A stretch of 64,000 nt of DNA from Thereva unica (lineage: Eukaryota > Arthropoda > Insecta > Diptera > Therevidae): positions 170,762,516-170,826,515 of the forward strand of contig OX465281.1 in the NCBI GenBank assembly GCA_949987705.1, written 5' to 3'. This document shows positions 10,801 through 21,103 of this stretch, one piece after another. How positions within the stretch are numbered: position 1 is the first letter of the stretch; each line of letters opens with the position of its first letter. The notes beneath the pieces were generated by a model. The model was given only the letters and a program-made list of their open reading frames with translations, ran no database searches and had not been told where the DNA came from. The translations under genes and the position numbers were made by a program.

Positions 10801-10945
10801 GAAATACGTGGGGCCATTTACCATAACAAAAGTATTGTCTCCGTGGACTTATCAATTAAAAGATCGCACCGGTAAAGATGCTGGAGTTTGGCATGCCAAG
10901 GACTTAAAGATAGCCGAGAATTCGGATGTGTCAACTCCAGGCTGA
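7889..10945 (+). CDS. pol: Ty3/gypsy Pol polyprotein (protease-RT-RNase H-integrase)
   Basis: Makes and integrates the element's cDNA. Numbering from the GTG at 7889: aspartic protease motif LLDSGSTTTVIG (about 28-39); RT with FCVDYRKLN and the catalytic YLDD (about 332-335); RNase H with HTDASGYGLGAVLTQ (about 479-493) and TDHASLVWL; integrase zinc finger H-H-C-C ending KRCMTCQ (about 672-713); DDE core Asp in CIDLIGPL (about 743), Asp in VCDNGQQF (about 803), Glu in NPTERMNQ (about 837); then GPF (about 975) in the GPY/F region. No stop interrupts 1018 codons. The frame is open upstream to 7784, right behind the tRNA copy, with no ATG before the protease site; the first in-frame ATG is at 8033, inside the protease. 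It would normally be made as a gag fusion, and gag is absent. Intact but probably without a proper start here. Confidence 0.93.
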   Translation: MDYVFIGKENDARPHLSVDILGVKFCALLDSGSTTTVIGRPGWEKLKEMKVEISSTPRKVVNVADGGTVEVIGKVDLPLSVEGRVKIKEVLIIPELPHTIILGVDFCKEMKIITDFEDDSWWFKDQETEVRVHALESKSRLSERQQEELEQVIEEAKQKMGTKLGCTNVVEHAIETDSPPIKQRYYPISPAMQKIVNEQLEEMLEAGVVEPSNSAWASPVVLAKKKDGKYRFCVDYRKLNKVAKKDAYPLPFVSATLDKLRDAKYLSSLDIRSAFWQVPMQEKSKQFTAFTVPGRGLFHFNRMPFGLTNSPATWQRLIDKVLSGPLDDKVFVYLDDIIIVTQSFEEHKEVLSEVLKKIGEAGLVINFDKCEFCREELKYLGYVVGENGLQVDPEKVQGILNIATPKSVREVRKFIGAVSWYRRFVPNFATLIAPITALLKKRTKFVWSPQCEEAFQKAKNCLVSAPILTCPNFELPFVIHTDASGYGLGAVLTQHIEGQDKVIAYLSRSLNKAERNYSTTERECLAVLWAIEKLRPYIEGTSFTVVTDHASLVWLHNLKDPTGRLARWAIRLQQYDFDIVHRKGKEHLLPDLLSRSVPAIDSLGDGSTTDDPWYQRIAEKIKKNPERFPDWKITHGKLWKHIRPKYTELSQEDFDWKRVLPKAERKEALLEAHDVPTAGHGGVKKTYARIAQRFYWPKMKSDVASYVKRCMTCQTTKPERKKPAGLMSTRVVGSRPWECVCIDLIGPLPRSSRGYKYILTIVDYFSKFPLLFPLRSATGPPICRILEESIFLIFGVPKVLVCDNGQQFKSKEFKGICAEYGVTINYTAFYHPQANPTERMNQNVKSMLRAYVSDNHRTWDTYLAKIGCAIRTGTHEGTKLTPYFINFGKEMVLHGQAHGASQGEDNPEVRSKVLQDVWKDVRARLSKLAKATKNTYNLRRRDQRYYVNDLVLRKNYVLSDAAQYFSAKLAPKYVGPFTITKVLSPWTYQLKDRTGKDAGVWHAKDLKIAENSDVSTPG

Positions 10946-11190
10946 AGGAGAAGTTAGTTATAAATAAGCTTATAGGATTAAAGCAGTAGAGTAAGACATG
11001 GTGGTGGTAACTTGTAGTAGAATAAGACATGGTGGTGGTTAACTTGTAGGATAAGAAATAGGATAAGGCCGGGTGATGGTAAATAGTTAGGGTTATAGAG
11101 TGAAATTGACACTTAGAGAGAGCTAACGTTCATACCTCTTGAGATTTCTTCGAATCTATTCTTCGAAATCTCTTGAAGGAAGGGGAGGTA
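10946..11190 (+). promoter_or_regulatory. Gypsy 3' untranslated region with hairpin and polypurine tract
   Basis: Holds two tandem copies of a GTAGAATAAGACATGGTGGTGG-like stretch (about 10988-11042, written approximately), then an inverted repeat at 11139-11173 (GAGATTTCTTCGAA facing TTCGAAATCTC), then the purine run GAAGGAAGGGGAGGTA (11175-11190) against LTR3. The purine run is the expected primer for plus-strand DNA synthesis. No env frame is present. Confidence 0.75.
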
Positions 11191-12436
11191 TGTTACGACC
11201 TAAAAATAGAGAGGCGTTAATAGTTAATATATAATAATATGATATAGATACTTATCTATGTGTGTCGTCCCTTAAGGAACCTTACTGCTGCTGGATCTCT
11301 CTTTTCAGGTCTTTTTTTTTGGAAATCCAGGACCTCTTTTTTTTGGAAATCCAGGACCTTTTTTGTTCGAAATCCGGGACCAACCACCAGAAGCGAAGCA
11401 GCCGTAGGCGATCACCAAAAAGGAAAAAAAAATTAGATATAAATTAATAAATAGTCCTAGTTAAAAAAAAAAAAAAAAAAAAAAAAATAGTAAATAGTAT
11501 TAATTAAACACATAGAACTCACCTGTGAATTGAGCCGTACCGATTTTAATCTCGAAAATACAATCACGCATAAAATAAATATACTGAACTTCACAGCACA
11601 AGACTACATGATAATACCAGAAGGCATATTAACTACCAAGGAGTGCTCTAGGGGATAATAAACTGAAGAAATGGGTTAGCCCTGGAAAATCCGGCAAGCA
11701 TATCCAGACCATACGTCTGGCTTCTTCGCCGTTCGCGAGATTATGCTTGCACGTAGAATTTTCCCAGGAGTAGCACCCGGCCGCCAAAAATCCAAGATCC
11801 AAGATTTATAAAAAAAAAAAATATTATTGATAATATTTCAAAAGTTTACCGATTATAACCGACGTACCAATTCCAACCAGCATCATTGGAACGGTACGAA
11901 ACAGTATGGTAAACAGCGGGAACCTTTGGAAATAGGGGCCATTTCCCTATATAAACATGGGCCCTTGTGTAGTAGTCTCTCTTGGTTTTCTTTTGAGACG
12001 GTAGAGTGTAGAAAGTGATCTAGTTACAGTATAGTGCATATTAACGGTGAAGAGAAATTTAATTATAGATAGTTCGTGTTAACGAGTAAATCCGTAAATC
12101 GAGGACCGTAGATCGAGTTTATTTGAAGGAGATTAAGATCGGGATAAGGCACAGGTAGGAATTTATAGCCTTTATACTAAAGTGAGAACATTGACTATTG
12201 AAGTTTTAAATTAAATAAAATTACAATTAACTGATTATTGGTTAGCTAAACTAAATTTGTCAAGAATTAAATATTAAATTATAAATAAAATTACAATTAA
12301 CTGTCCTCCAAGTTTTTTTGTTATAATAATCGGTTCGTAGACCGTTAAAACTACGTGGCGCCCAAATAAGAAATCATCTATCACCCACCCCAACGCTGAG
12401 CACCGCCGGGAATTACGTGAAATCTTAAACGTAACA
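11191..12436 (+). repeat. Gypsy LTR3 (outer 3' LTR)
   Basis: 1246 bp, TGTTAC to GTAACA, followed by the AGGT target duplication. It has AAGATCC where LTR1 and LTR2 have AAGGTCC (near 11797), and CCTAGTT like LTR1. TATA box near 11950; AATAAA near 12214. Confidence 0.93.
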
Positions 12437-12440
12437 AGGT

Positions 12441-13807
12441 ACTAGGTACAGAACTAAGATGCACTGGTAATCCTAGAGCAAAAGAGACATTAGCGGCAAT
12501 AATGCCTTCAGAACTAAATGCCTAAATAACGTCATAGACTCCGATTAGTGATCGTATAGCGAGCTTTACTGCCTGTTTAGACGATTCGCTTTGCCTCTCT
12601 TTTTGGGGCGCCCCAAAGCCAAAATTTGTTTAGACGGTTCGCTTTGAGTCCAGTCGCTTTTAAGACAACTGGAACAAACGGAATGAGAACTAGGGCTGGA
12701 TAAAAAGAGCAATATTTCTTTTTAAGTGATACTCGAGTTTTTTTTAAATTGTACAAATAACTAAAAAAATGCTTACAACCATAGAAAAAATAAATTTGAA
12801 GAGCATTTAGATTTTTCATAAGAACGACACAGTATTAGAGGGAGTTTAGCAGCAAGAGTTGGTTGGCTCCAAGGATTTCAAATTAAATAAATATCTTCTA
12901 CTCTTGTATAAAGAAAAATTATAACATCTAATTGAAACAAAAATATTTTACTGACTGACAATTATTAAATTAAAAAGCAATGGTAATGCAATAACAAAAC
13001 TATAAATCGAGAATACACTGTCAATACATTGAGAAAACGAATATGTCTTCATAACAGTTTTGTAGAGAATCGTATGCTCTACAAAAAAGTCCTTATTATA
13101 ATGGTTTCGCTAAATTCAATAGCTTATACGCAATCGAAACTCATTTCAAAAAATTTATCACACTTTCTACCAAGGGTTTCAAAATATATTCATAAAAATG
13201 TTGATTTTATTATTTTATTTTTACTATTATTTTATTGAATTTTCTTATAATAATTGTTAAATTAATTTTTGATTTTAACATTTTGCTTCAGCTCATCCGT
13301 TTTAATAATTATTTCTAAAGACTTTTTTATGTGTTTACTTTTATTTTAACAATTGCTTTTTTGGCCAACCCTAGAGAATATAAGTTTAAAGATTCTCCTT
13401 CCTCATTAAAACACGTCTGCTCATCACGGCGGCTGGAACAAAAATAAAATGGAACACTAAAGTGATGCAAAATGGAATTAGAACAAAAAGCTGATCAGAA
13501 AAGGCGAACGAGAGTCGCTTTAAAATCAAGACGCCCTTCCTTCCCACCCGAACATTCTCCGCATCAACAAATTTCGTGTTGGAAGGTGGTGGGCGCGACC
13601 CGTCTAAACAGGCATTTAGAATCAAATCCAAATTTTGTAATAAGTATAGTGTTCATCACGTTGCACGCGCCTAGAGAAGAAAAACCAGAATAATAAAAGG
13701 ACGATTTTTATGAAATTCTTAGAGTGACTTATGATAAAGTCTCTTCCTAGGACATAAGTCGACTTGACCGCAAAGATGGATAAGGAACAATACTAGTATC
13801 CCTAATA
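12441..13807. other. Unassigned AT-rich DNA
   Basis: About 1.4 kb without a recognised gene or repeat. Only short chance frames are present. Confidence 0.5.
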
Positions 13808-14209
13808 GTACAGTCAATTTTTAAGTGAGCCTCCGAAAAATGACATACCGAAATTTGACTTGATGAATCGTTAGGGGGCATGTAATGAAGTGAATGTCAA
13901 ATTTGTGAAGTCCCCTCTATTCTCATCTATTTCAAGTCGGATGACGTCACTTCACGGACATAAAATGTAGTTAACAATGTCCTCTACATTTTTTGTTAAA
14001 TAAACTTTTCACCAAAACCCATAGATTCTGAGAAAAACGCATTTCAAAATTTGGACCCACTTTTTGGATTTTCTCAAAAATAGGGGGAGGGGGGACTTCG
14101 GAAATTTGACATTAACTTCATTACATGCCCTCCAAACGATTCATCAAGTCAAATTTCGGTATGTCATTTTTCGGAGACTCCTTATTTTTTCGTGACAGTT
14201 TGACTGTAC
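13808..14209. mobile_element. 402-bp MITE with ~125-bp inverted repeats, TA target
   Basis: Flanked by TA on both sides (13806-13807 and 14210-14211). The ends are GTACAGTCAA and TTGACTGTAC. The arms share CTCCGAAAAATGACATACCG, TTTGACTTGATGAATCGT and GCATGTAATGAAGT.AATGTC in inverted order out to about 125 bp. The interior is non-coding. TA duplication and long TIRs fit a Tc1/mariner-dependent MITE. Confidence 0.85.
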
Positions 14210-14211
14210 TA

Positions 14212-14846
14212 TAAGCCGGAAAGTTCTCGCTGCTCGAAGAATCAAACGAAAACGTGTACAGAATTGCTAAATTCGCCATCGCAAGAAGCTTAACCATCAG
14301 GTGTAATCGTAAGAATATATACAAGAATACATGAAGGACACCAGATGGCAGATACCATAAATAAATTTTTCTAGTTAATACTAACCATTGTAGTAGCATA
14401 TTTGATGTAAAGGTCCACTTACACGCAACGATTGGCTGGGACAAGTCAATTGGTGCAAATAAACTAGTCAGCTGCCAGTTGTTAAATAAATAATGGATAA
14501 CAACATTTGCATACCCTCAAACCATATAACACTTGATATAGTTTTAACCGTCGACCGTACCAGTCGTGTTGTCCGGCTTCTCCGACCGTTTTTCGCCTTT
14601 ATAGTCATAATCTTTTAATTTAAACCTCCCTTTTAATTACATATAACGATTTAGTGACAGTGAAAGTTCTTGTGTGTCCTAAATTATCTATAATCAAGAA
14701 AAAATAAGTTAAAATAATCAATAAAACCTAATTTCTCATCGGTTGCCACAGCTATTAATTTCATTTGGATTTTGAACTCATACCATTAATTGTGTAATCA
14801 TAATTATAACATAACATTAATTGTGTCATCATTTCATTCGTTCGAC
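14212..14846. other. Unassigned DNA left of the CR1-like ORF1
   Basis: Probably includes the CR1-like 5' untranslated region; its start cannot be fixed. At 14413-14445 there is a stretch (TCCACTTACACGCAACGATT) related to the small inverted repeat at 19152-19245. Confidence 0.45.
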
Positions 14847-17035
14847 ATGTATAAGTGCCAAAGTGGTACGTGCCGCGCCGTTAATTCTTCTGCTGACGAA
14901 GGCGAATTAATTGCATGCAACGGAATCTGTGATAATTATTTCCATACATCTTGTATTGGGCTTTCCTCTACTGCTGCAAGATATTTAAACGAATTTAAAA
15001 AATCTTTTAAATTCTTCTGTGCCGACTGCAAGTCAATAAACCTGACACATGTATTATTAGCAATAAAGACTAATAATAATAATCTAATTAGCTTGTCTGA
15101 GACGGTTAATGAAATGAAAGAAGACTTAGAAACTTGTAAGGCCAAAGCCCATAGCTCCGAAAAGAACACACAGTTCGTACTACATAATATTGATGAACTT
15201 TCGGGCTCCGTTGATCGCACAGAAGATAATTACCAGAGCTACATCAGAAATTACGAGGTAATCAAGTCGAAACTTGACAATCTATCGAAGCCTAGCGATA
15301 ATATTATCAACGAATTATCCAATTTCATCAAGTTTGAGCTTAACACCATCAATTCAACCTTAAAAAAATTAAGCTCACCTCGGATAGCGGCTGCCAAAAT
15401 GACGAACTGATTCATCTAATTTCAAAAGCCACCGAATGTTTCGAAAAATTCTCTCTCCTTGACGACAAAATATGGGAACTTAAGGATGACCTGAGAAAAC
15501 ATTTTAATCTTTTGGAAACCAAGCTGTCCTACCTTGGATCACTTAATAATGTCGACAATAGAAAGCCACCCACCCAAACAGACGAAGCAATTGCGAACCC
15601 TGATCGGGCAGAGGAAATAACTTCTCTTCTAGATGAACTAGAAACAGTTCAACAGCCCAGAACAAGAACTAGCTGCAGCGATAATTTTGAACTTGGCCCT
15701 CCTAATTTAACCCAGCTACATACTCAAACTCTCTCTATACAATCAATAACTCGGAATCTTCCACCTATTCACCTTCCTCAAGAATATATACATCAATTTG
15801 GAACAACTTGGTCCGTTGATGAATGGAAAATTAGGTTGGATAAAATTAGAGCAGCGAATGCAAAAAAGAAAACGAGAACAGGAAAGGATAGGAAAACAGC
15901 TCCACGATGTATCCCGAAGCAGTAAGAGAGGCACGCTTAAACAATCAAACACACGCGACGATAGCGTATCTGCCTATTTCCTGAGAGGAGCACCAGTCCA
16001 AGCAGTTCCACTTGGGTATACAATCTTTTTAAAACTCGTTTCTCTATTGAGCTATGCAGTTGTGAAATTGTGCCGTCCCGTAAATCAATAAAGAACTTTA
16101 AAGTACATATGCATGCCCAATAGATACGAATGGCTGTTCTTCAATGCAACATCGGACTCTTTCAGATGGAAGAATTTAACTCTACGTCGGTGGAATTCCA
16201 ACTCAAGTAGCAAATCTAAGATTTTTGGAAATAAGACACTAACAAAAACTAAAACTAACTAAGTCTAAGTCAACAACTCAGAGTAGAATTAGTCCAAGTG
16301 CAAATGTAAATAGCGCACATAATAAAACTAAAACTACTAACACCACTAACTGAAATTAACGTTCCCTTTCTATCACCTACCCGCAATATTTATAATACCA
16401 CTCGTAGTACTAATACCACTAATGCATCACCTCATGTCGTCACTACAGCAATAAAGAATAAAAGTCCAGGTCCATATCCTAATTTTTCCCGTAGCCACAT
16501 TATCGTAGGCGGTCATTCTTATGCCGATGTGAACGAAATTCCTAACAACAACCCTTCTGTCATTACCTCGGAACCAAGTACAGCCACAAATAATACATCG
16601 ATCCAGGCAGGTTCTTCTAAAAATATCATTACAGCCGTCAAACCTCACTTCTTGAACCCTTTACAACCTCCGGTTGTGAAAAGCACTTTGATTTCTGCAG
16701 ACTCCCCAGATGGTCGGTACTTACTTTCTCGTCTTAGAGAAAGTAGGATCTACGATAACGTAAGACTCTTTCTAGCTTATATGCACGATAAACCCGACTC
16801 TACATGCATTAATGGTAAGACCAGGACGAGCCTCATAATTTCGATCCAGCAAGAAGGTCTTCCTACGGATCGTAACACTCTGCTCAAACTATATACTACG
16901 TATCATGAGCAATATCAGGTAACGTCCCAACAAGTAAGCAATGATCTCTCCAGTTATGCTTCGCATGTAAGATCACTACATGTATCTAAGCTGCAAAAAA
17001 GCCGTGATGAAATGACTAGATATTTTCGCCCCTAA
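14847..17035 (+). pseudogene. CR1-like ORF1 with PHD finger and coiled coil, frameshifted
   Basis: From the ATG at 14847 the protein opens with a PHD-type C4HC3 zinc finger: MYKC, GTC, IAC, GIC, YFHTSC and FFCADC at residues about 4-60. An acidic, helix-prone stretch rich in K, E and N follows to about residue 185. Such ORF1 proteins bind the element's RNA; PHD fingers in ORF1 are known in CR1-like retrotransposons. The frame breaks at an A7 run near 15367, continues in a second frame to 15925, and shifts again. A downstream open piece (16529-17035) with RYLLSRLRESRIYDNVRLFL may be the C-terminal part. The endonuclease begins about 50 bp later. Inactive copy; the linkage of the last piece to ORF1 is inferred from position. 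Confidence 0.65.
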
Positions 17036-17085
17036 CTAGCCACCTCACCAACGGACATCCAAATCTCAATTAACCCAAACCCTCG

Positions 17086-19125
17086 CGCGGACATAAGGCT
17101 CTTTTATCACAATTGTAGTGGCATGAGAGGCAAAATTAACAATCTTTTTATTGACTCGAAATCGTGTAATTTCAATGTCCTTGTAATCACAGAAACATGG
17201 TTAAACGATACATTTCTAAATGAGGAGATCTTAGACTGCAATTGGACAATATAAAGATGTGATAGAGACTACAACGCCACCGGTCTCCCAAGAGGGGGAG
17301 GTGTTCTTATTGCAGTCAAAGTATCTTTAAATAGTGAACTGATCAAGACTGATCGTGCACACTCATTTGATCATGTTTTCATACGAGTCAAATCGGACAA
17401 CAGACATATCGTTATCGGCACGTTCTACATACCAACAAACTCTGACGAATCTGAATATGATGATTTATTACATATTTTAGATGATATTAATAATTCCCTA
17501 CGCGAAAGCGATGAAATTTTCGTTTTAGGAGATTTTAACCGCCCTAATCTCTCATTCACTCCTGACGTGGAAGATAATAATTTACTTCCGATCAATGTCA
17601 TAAATTCTATCGATATAAAACTTATCGACACTTTTTATGGCAACGGTATACACCAAATTATCAGAACCCCTAATTCTTCTAGAAAATGGTTAGACCTAAT
17701 TTTCACTAATTCACATGAGGAGCTAAACCTTCTGCCTGCTTCGCCTGAGGAAAACCTATTTAGCAATTCTGCCCACCACTCCGCATGGATCCTAGAGATT
17801 AATTTCACAATCTCTAAACACAGCACTTCATACAATAATTCAATTATTTATGATTTTAAGAATGCGAACTTTAACAGCATCAGCTTCGAATTATCTCTAG
17901 TTGACTGGGAAACTAGGCTATTGGGTAATGATATTGACGAGATAGTGTCTTCATTTTACACTATTATTTTCAACATTATTCACAAATATGTGCCCAGAAT
18001 AAAAAAAAGGGATAAATTATCTGAACCATGGCTGGATAAAAATATTCGAAAACTTCGTAATCAGAGAAATAAATTATATAAACTGATTAGGAACAACCCT
18101 AATGTAGATGCGGAACAGAAATTAGCATACACTAGGCTAGCCTCAGAATTTACTCTTAGGTCGCGTGAGGCCTATACAACATATCTTGACTCTGTCGGGG
18201 ATAACATTATTCAGAATCCTAGAAAACTACAGGGGTATTGCCATCTTATCAACTATTCCTAAACTTTTCGAGAAACTTGTTTACGATAAGATTGCCCCTC
18301 TGATCGACCCATGTCTTAATGAACAGCAACATGGTTTCAGAAAGGGACGATCGACTACTACAAACCTTATGATTCTAACCTCCAATCTACTATGTGCTAT
18401 GGAGAAGGGTCATCAAAAAGATACGGTCTATACTGACTTCAGCAAAGCCTTTGATCGTGTTGATCATCATATTTTAAGTAAAAAACTACTAAAATTTGGA
18501 ATATCAGGTCCTGCCCTGGAATGGATTAAATCATATCTCGACAACAGAACTCAAGTTGTCAGATTCCAAGGATTTCTGTCAAAAGAAATCTCAGTAACTT
18601 CCGGGGTCCCTCAGGGTAGCCATCTAGGCCCTCTGTTATTCAATATATTTATCTCAGACCTGTCGGATACACTGGAAAATATTCCGCATCTCTTCTATGC
18701 CGACGACCTCAAAATTTTTAATGTCATAAGGTCCCCGGTCGATGTTACTTTCTTTCAAACAAAGCTAAACGCGTTTCAAGACTGATGTACTACCAATAAA
18801 TTAGAACTAAACATCAGCAAATGTCATGTTATTACCTTCTCCCGCAAAAGAATCACCCAGCTACAGGAATATTATCTCAACGACAAGGCATTAGACCGGG
18901 TCGATCAAGTTGTAGATCTAGGTATTGTTCTAGACAATAAATTAAATTTCAACTTGCACTACGATAATATTGCTGCCAGAGCCAACAAGCTTCTGGGCTT
19001 TATATAGAGAAGAGCCCGAGAATTCAATAACGTTCGGGTCACAAAAACTCTTTTCTGTTCGCTCTTCCGCCTTATCTTGGAATATGCGTGCCCGATCTGG
19101 GACCCTATATTCCAGGTAACAGCAT
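17086..19125 (+). pseudogene. CR1-like ORF2: APE endonuclease and internally deleted reverse transcriptase
   Basis: The endonuclease reads IRLFYHNCSGMRGKINNLF, VLVITETWLND (catalytic Glu), GLPRGGGVLIAV, IFVLGDFNRPNL (catalytic Asp) and a late SAHHSAWILEI-like His block. One in-frame TAA sits at 17252. Near 18225 the frame jumps from FQNPRKL-like linker straight to NYRGIAILSTIPKLFEKLVY, so the first RT blocks, probably 100-150 codons, are missing. RT then continues with DFSKAFDRVDHHILSKKLL, SGVPQGSHLGPLLFNIF and FYADDLKIF (the catalytic box). A TGA at 18783 and a TAG near 19004 follow, and homology stops near LEYACPIWDP (about 19110). Dead copy; a related fragment lies on the minus strand at 50285-50890. 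Confidence 0.85.
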
Positions 19126-19151
19126 TCTCCTCTTCGCTCTGAGAAACCTGC

Positions 19152-19245
19152 ACGAGAAGGTGCGTCCACACGCAACGATTCACTTCTACAAATTGACTTG
19201 CGCAAACCAGTTGGCACAAGCAAATCGTTGCGTGCAAACCGACTC
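19152..19245. repeat. Small inverted-repeat element
   Basis: CACACGCAACGATT at the left faces AATCGTTGCGTG at the right, enclosing about 55 bp. It sits exactly where the CR1-like RT stops. A half-copy occurs at 14413-14445. Probably a tiny MITE or foldback. Confidence 0.45.
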
Positions 19246-19259
19246 TAGGAGCACCTAAC

Positions 19260-19773
19260 ACTTCCTAATTGTTTTGTTTCCCAGAGACATGTCTGATGTC
19301 TGTTGTGAACTGGTAAATTAGGCTCAGGTGTCTTGTTTGGCGGGGAGATCTTTCGGATTCACTATTTTCCTCGTCTATTTTCTCTCTTCTCTAATCTCCT
19401 CTTCTGTTTTCCAAATTCACCAGGTTCTTTTCCGGAGTCACCAATTGTTGTTTCCAATTGATATGTAGTTTTTTTTAAATTGAAACTACTAAATATTTGT
19501 TTTTATAATGAACTGGTATATTCCACTTTTAAATTATACACTTAACTTTATTTTATAAATTCTTATTTCTATATTTTTTAAATCGACTTGGAATCAATTT
19601 TGTACTCTTTTTAATACTCGATATCACATAAAACTATTTGGACAAAACTTAACTGTCAAAATGGAAAAATATATTTTTATTTTTTACTTATCCTCAGTCG
19701 ACTATGTTTTCGTAACAAGTCTCCTTGGCTAAGTAAGACCTGAAGTAGTAGGACGATGTCCCTACATAATATA
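19260..19773. other. Unassigned AT-rich DNA
   Basis: About 500 bp with no gene or repeat recognised, ending at the BEL target duplication. Confidence 0.5.
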
Positions 19774-19778
19774 TAGTA

Positions 19779-21013
19779 TGTTCAGTCGTAATATCCTAAA
19801 AATAAATAATTAATATCGTAAACAATCTTTGATCAATATACTTACCATGAACAATCTTAAGGAAACCAAGTTTATACTCCACCGACGTCTTGCAGCTATC
19901 ATATTCCTGTAAACAAACAAATTTATCACCAAGAAAAACATTCTATATAAAAAACCTACTAACCTGACTACCCTACAGGCAATACAAACTCCATTCCAGC
20001 ATATTTGGCTCCGCATCCACCAAAACATAAAAAAGAGAGAAGTAAATTTATAAATATTAAAATAATTAATCAAATAAGACAAACTCACCGATTCGCATCC
20101 ATATTAGCCAAATGTCACAACAAAACACATAAATCAGCTGCTATGTAAAATTGATATACATAACAAGAAGGGACATATACACAATAATTGAAGCAAAATT
20201 CCAATTCCAATGGCCCCCCCCACATTGCCTTCCAAAAAATTGCCATTGTCAGGAACGAAATAAATAACGCAGCCAGTCGGTCGGGAATTTCAGATCACAA
20301 TTGATCTTCGTTGCGACTCGAGCTCGAAGAAATTCTAATAAACAAGTGATCTCAACCCAAGGTACATGGAACGTCTCGAGTTCATGTAATATCAAATAAT
20401 AATTTACATCTAACGTATCGAGCTGGTGTAAATTAATCAAAATCCAACTTGTACATTTTACGCAACGAGTTAATGTACAAATCACGTTAACCTGAAATAT
20501 TAAGTGGCGTTTACATTAAAATATTTCTAACTAACATTGAATTTCAGCCCTCCCAATATTGGCGTACTTAGAGGCAGCATCTAATACGAGTATCTAAACG
20601 AACCCACAACAGCAGCTCCAGGACATCCAGTCTCAGATTCAGCAACGGCAACATTGCTGGAAATTAAGAAGAACCAAGTCAAGCCCAATAAAGCAATTTA
20701 ACCAAGGGTGACTATTAATATTAATTTTAAGTGTATTGATTTAATTAAGTGAAATATAAATAAACTTGAATTGTTATTTTATCCGAACTAAACCTGATAA
20801 ATGTTTTACTAAATAGCTTGAAGTTATTATCTAGTGAACTTTCTTGAATTTTAATAGTTAACTTAATGTTTATTTGAATTAGTGAAATTATATTGAATTT
20901 TAAAGTTGTTAAAGAATTGAAGTTTGTTAAATAAAAGTTCGAATCGTCAAACAAGGTTTATTTCTCAAGCTGCCCTGTAGTCCACTGAGTTTTAGGCATT
21001 CTAAGCCCTAACA
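19779..21013 (+). repeat. BEL/Pao 5' LTR
   Basis: 1235 bp, TGTTCAGTCG to CCCTAACA. Contains several GAGTTxATGTA/CGAGxTGGTGTA-like stretches around 20370-20480 and an AATAAA at about 20930-20935. Short minus-strand frames inside recur in the 3' LTR and are chance frames. Confidence 0.93.
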
Positions 21014-21016
21014 TTT

Positions 21017-21033
21017 TGGTCCTTCGAGCCGGA
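21017..21033 (+). promoter_or_regulatory. BEL primer binding site, tRNA-Tyr
   Basis: TGGTCCTTCGAGCCGGA is complementary to the 3' end of tRNA-Tyr (CCGGCTCGAAGGA plus CCA). It starts three bases after the 5' LTR. Here only the usual short site is present, in contrast with the gypsy element at 7714. Confidence 0.8.
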
Positions 21034-21103
21034 TAAACGGTATAAAAGTACTCAGTGGTCGCAGCGTAGCTTAGAAATTTAACCAGTGACATCAAATTAA
21101 AAG

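Larger units (their letters stand above)
5199..12440 (+). mobile_element. Ty3/gypsy LTR retrotransposon, three-LTR, gag-less copy
   Basis: Order: AGGT target duplication (5199-5202), LTR1 (5203-6450), a 15-bp remnant (6451-6465), LTR2 (6466-7710), the tRNA-Lys complement (7714-7789), pol (open 7784-10945), polypurine tract (11175-11190), LTR3 (11191-12436), AGGT (12437-12440). The LTRs start TGTTAC and end GTAACA and differ by only a few A-run changes and substitutions, so the copy is young. Long LTRs of about 1.2 kb, a 4-bp duplication and a tRNA-Lys primer recall the Osvaldo lineage of Drosophila; that placement is inference. No gag and no env frame is present, so the copy could move only with proteins supplied by another element. 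Confidence 0.93.

Noticed and set aside
19810..20954. Minus-strand frames of 92, 78 and 69 codons in the BEL LTR
   Set aside because: Same frames in both LTRs, no motifs, non-coding region.
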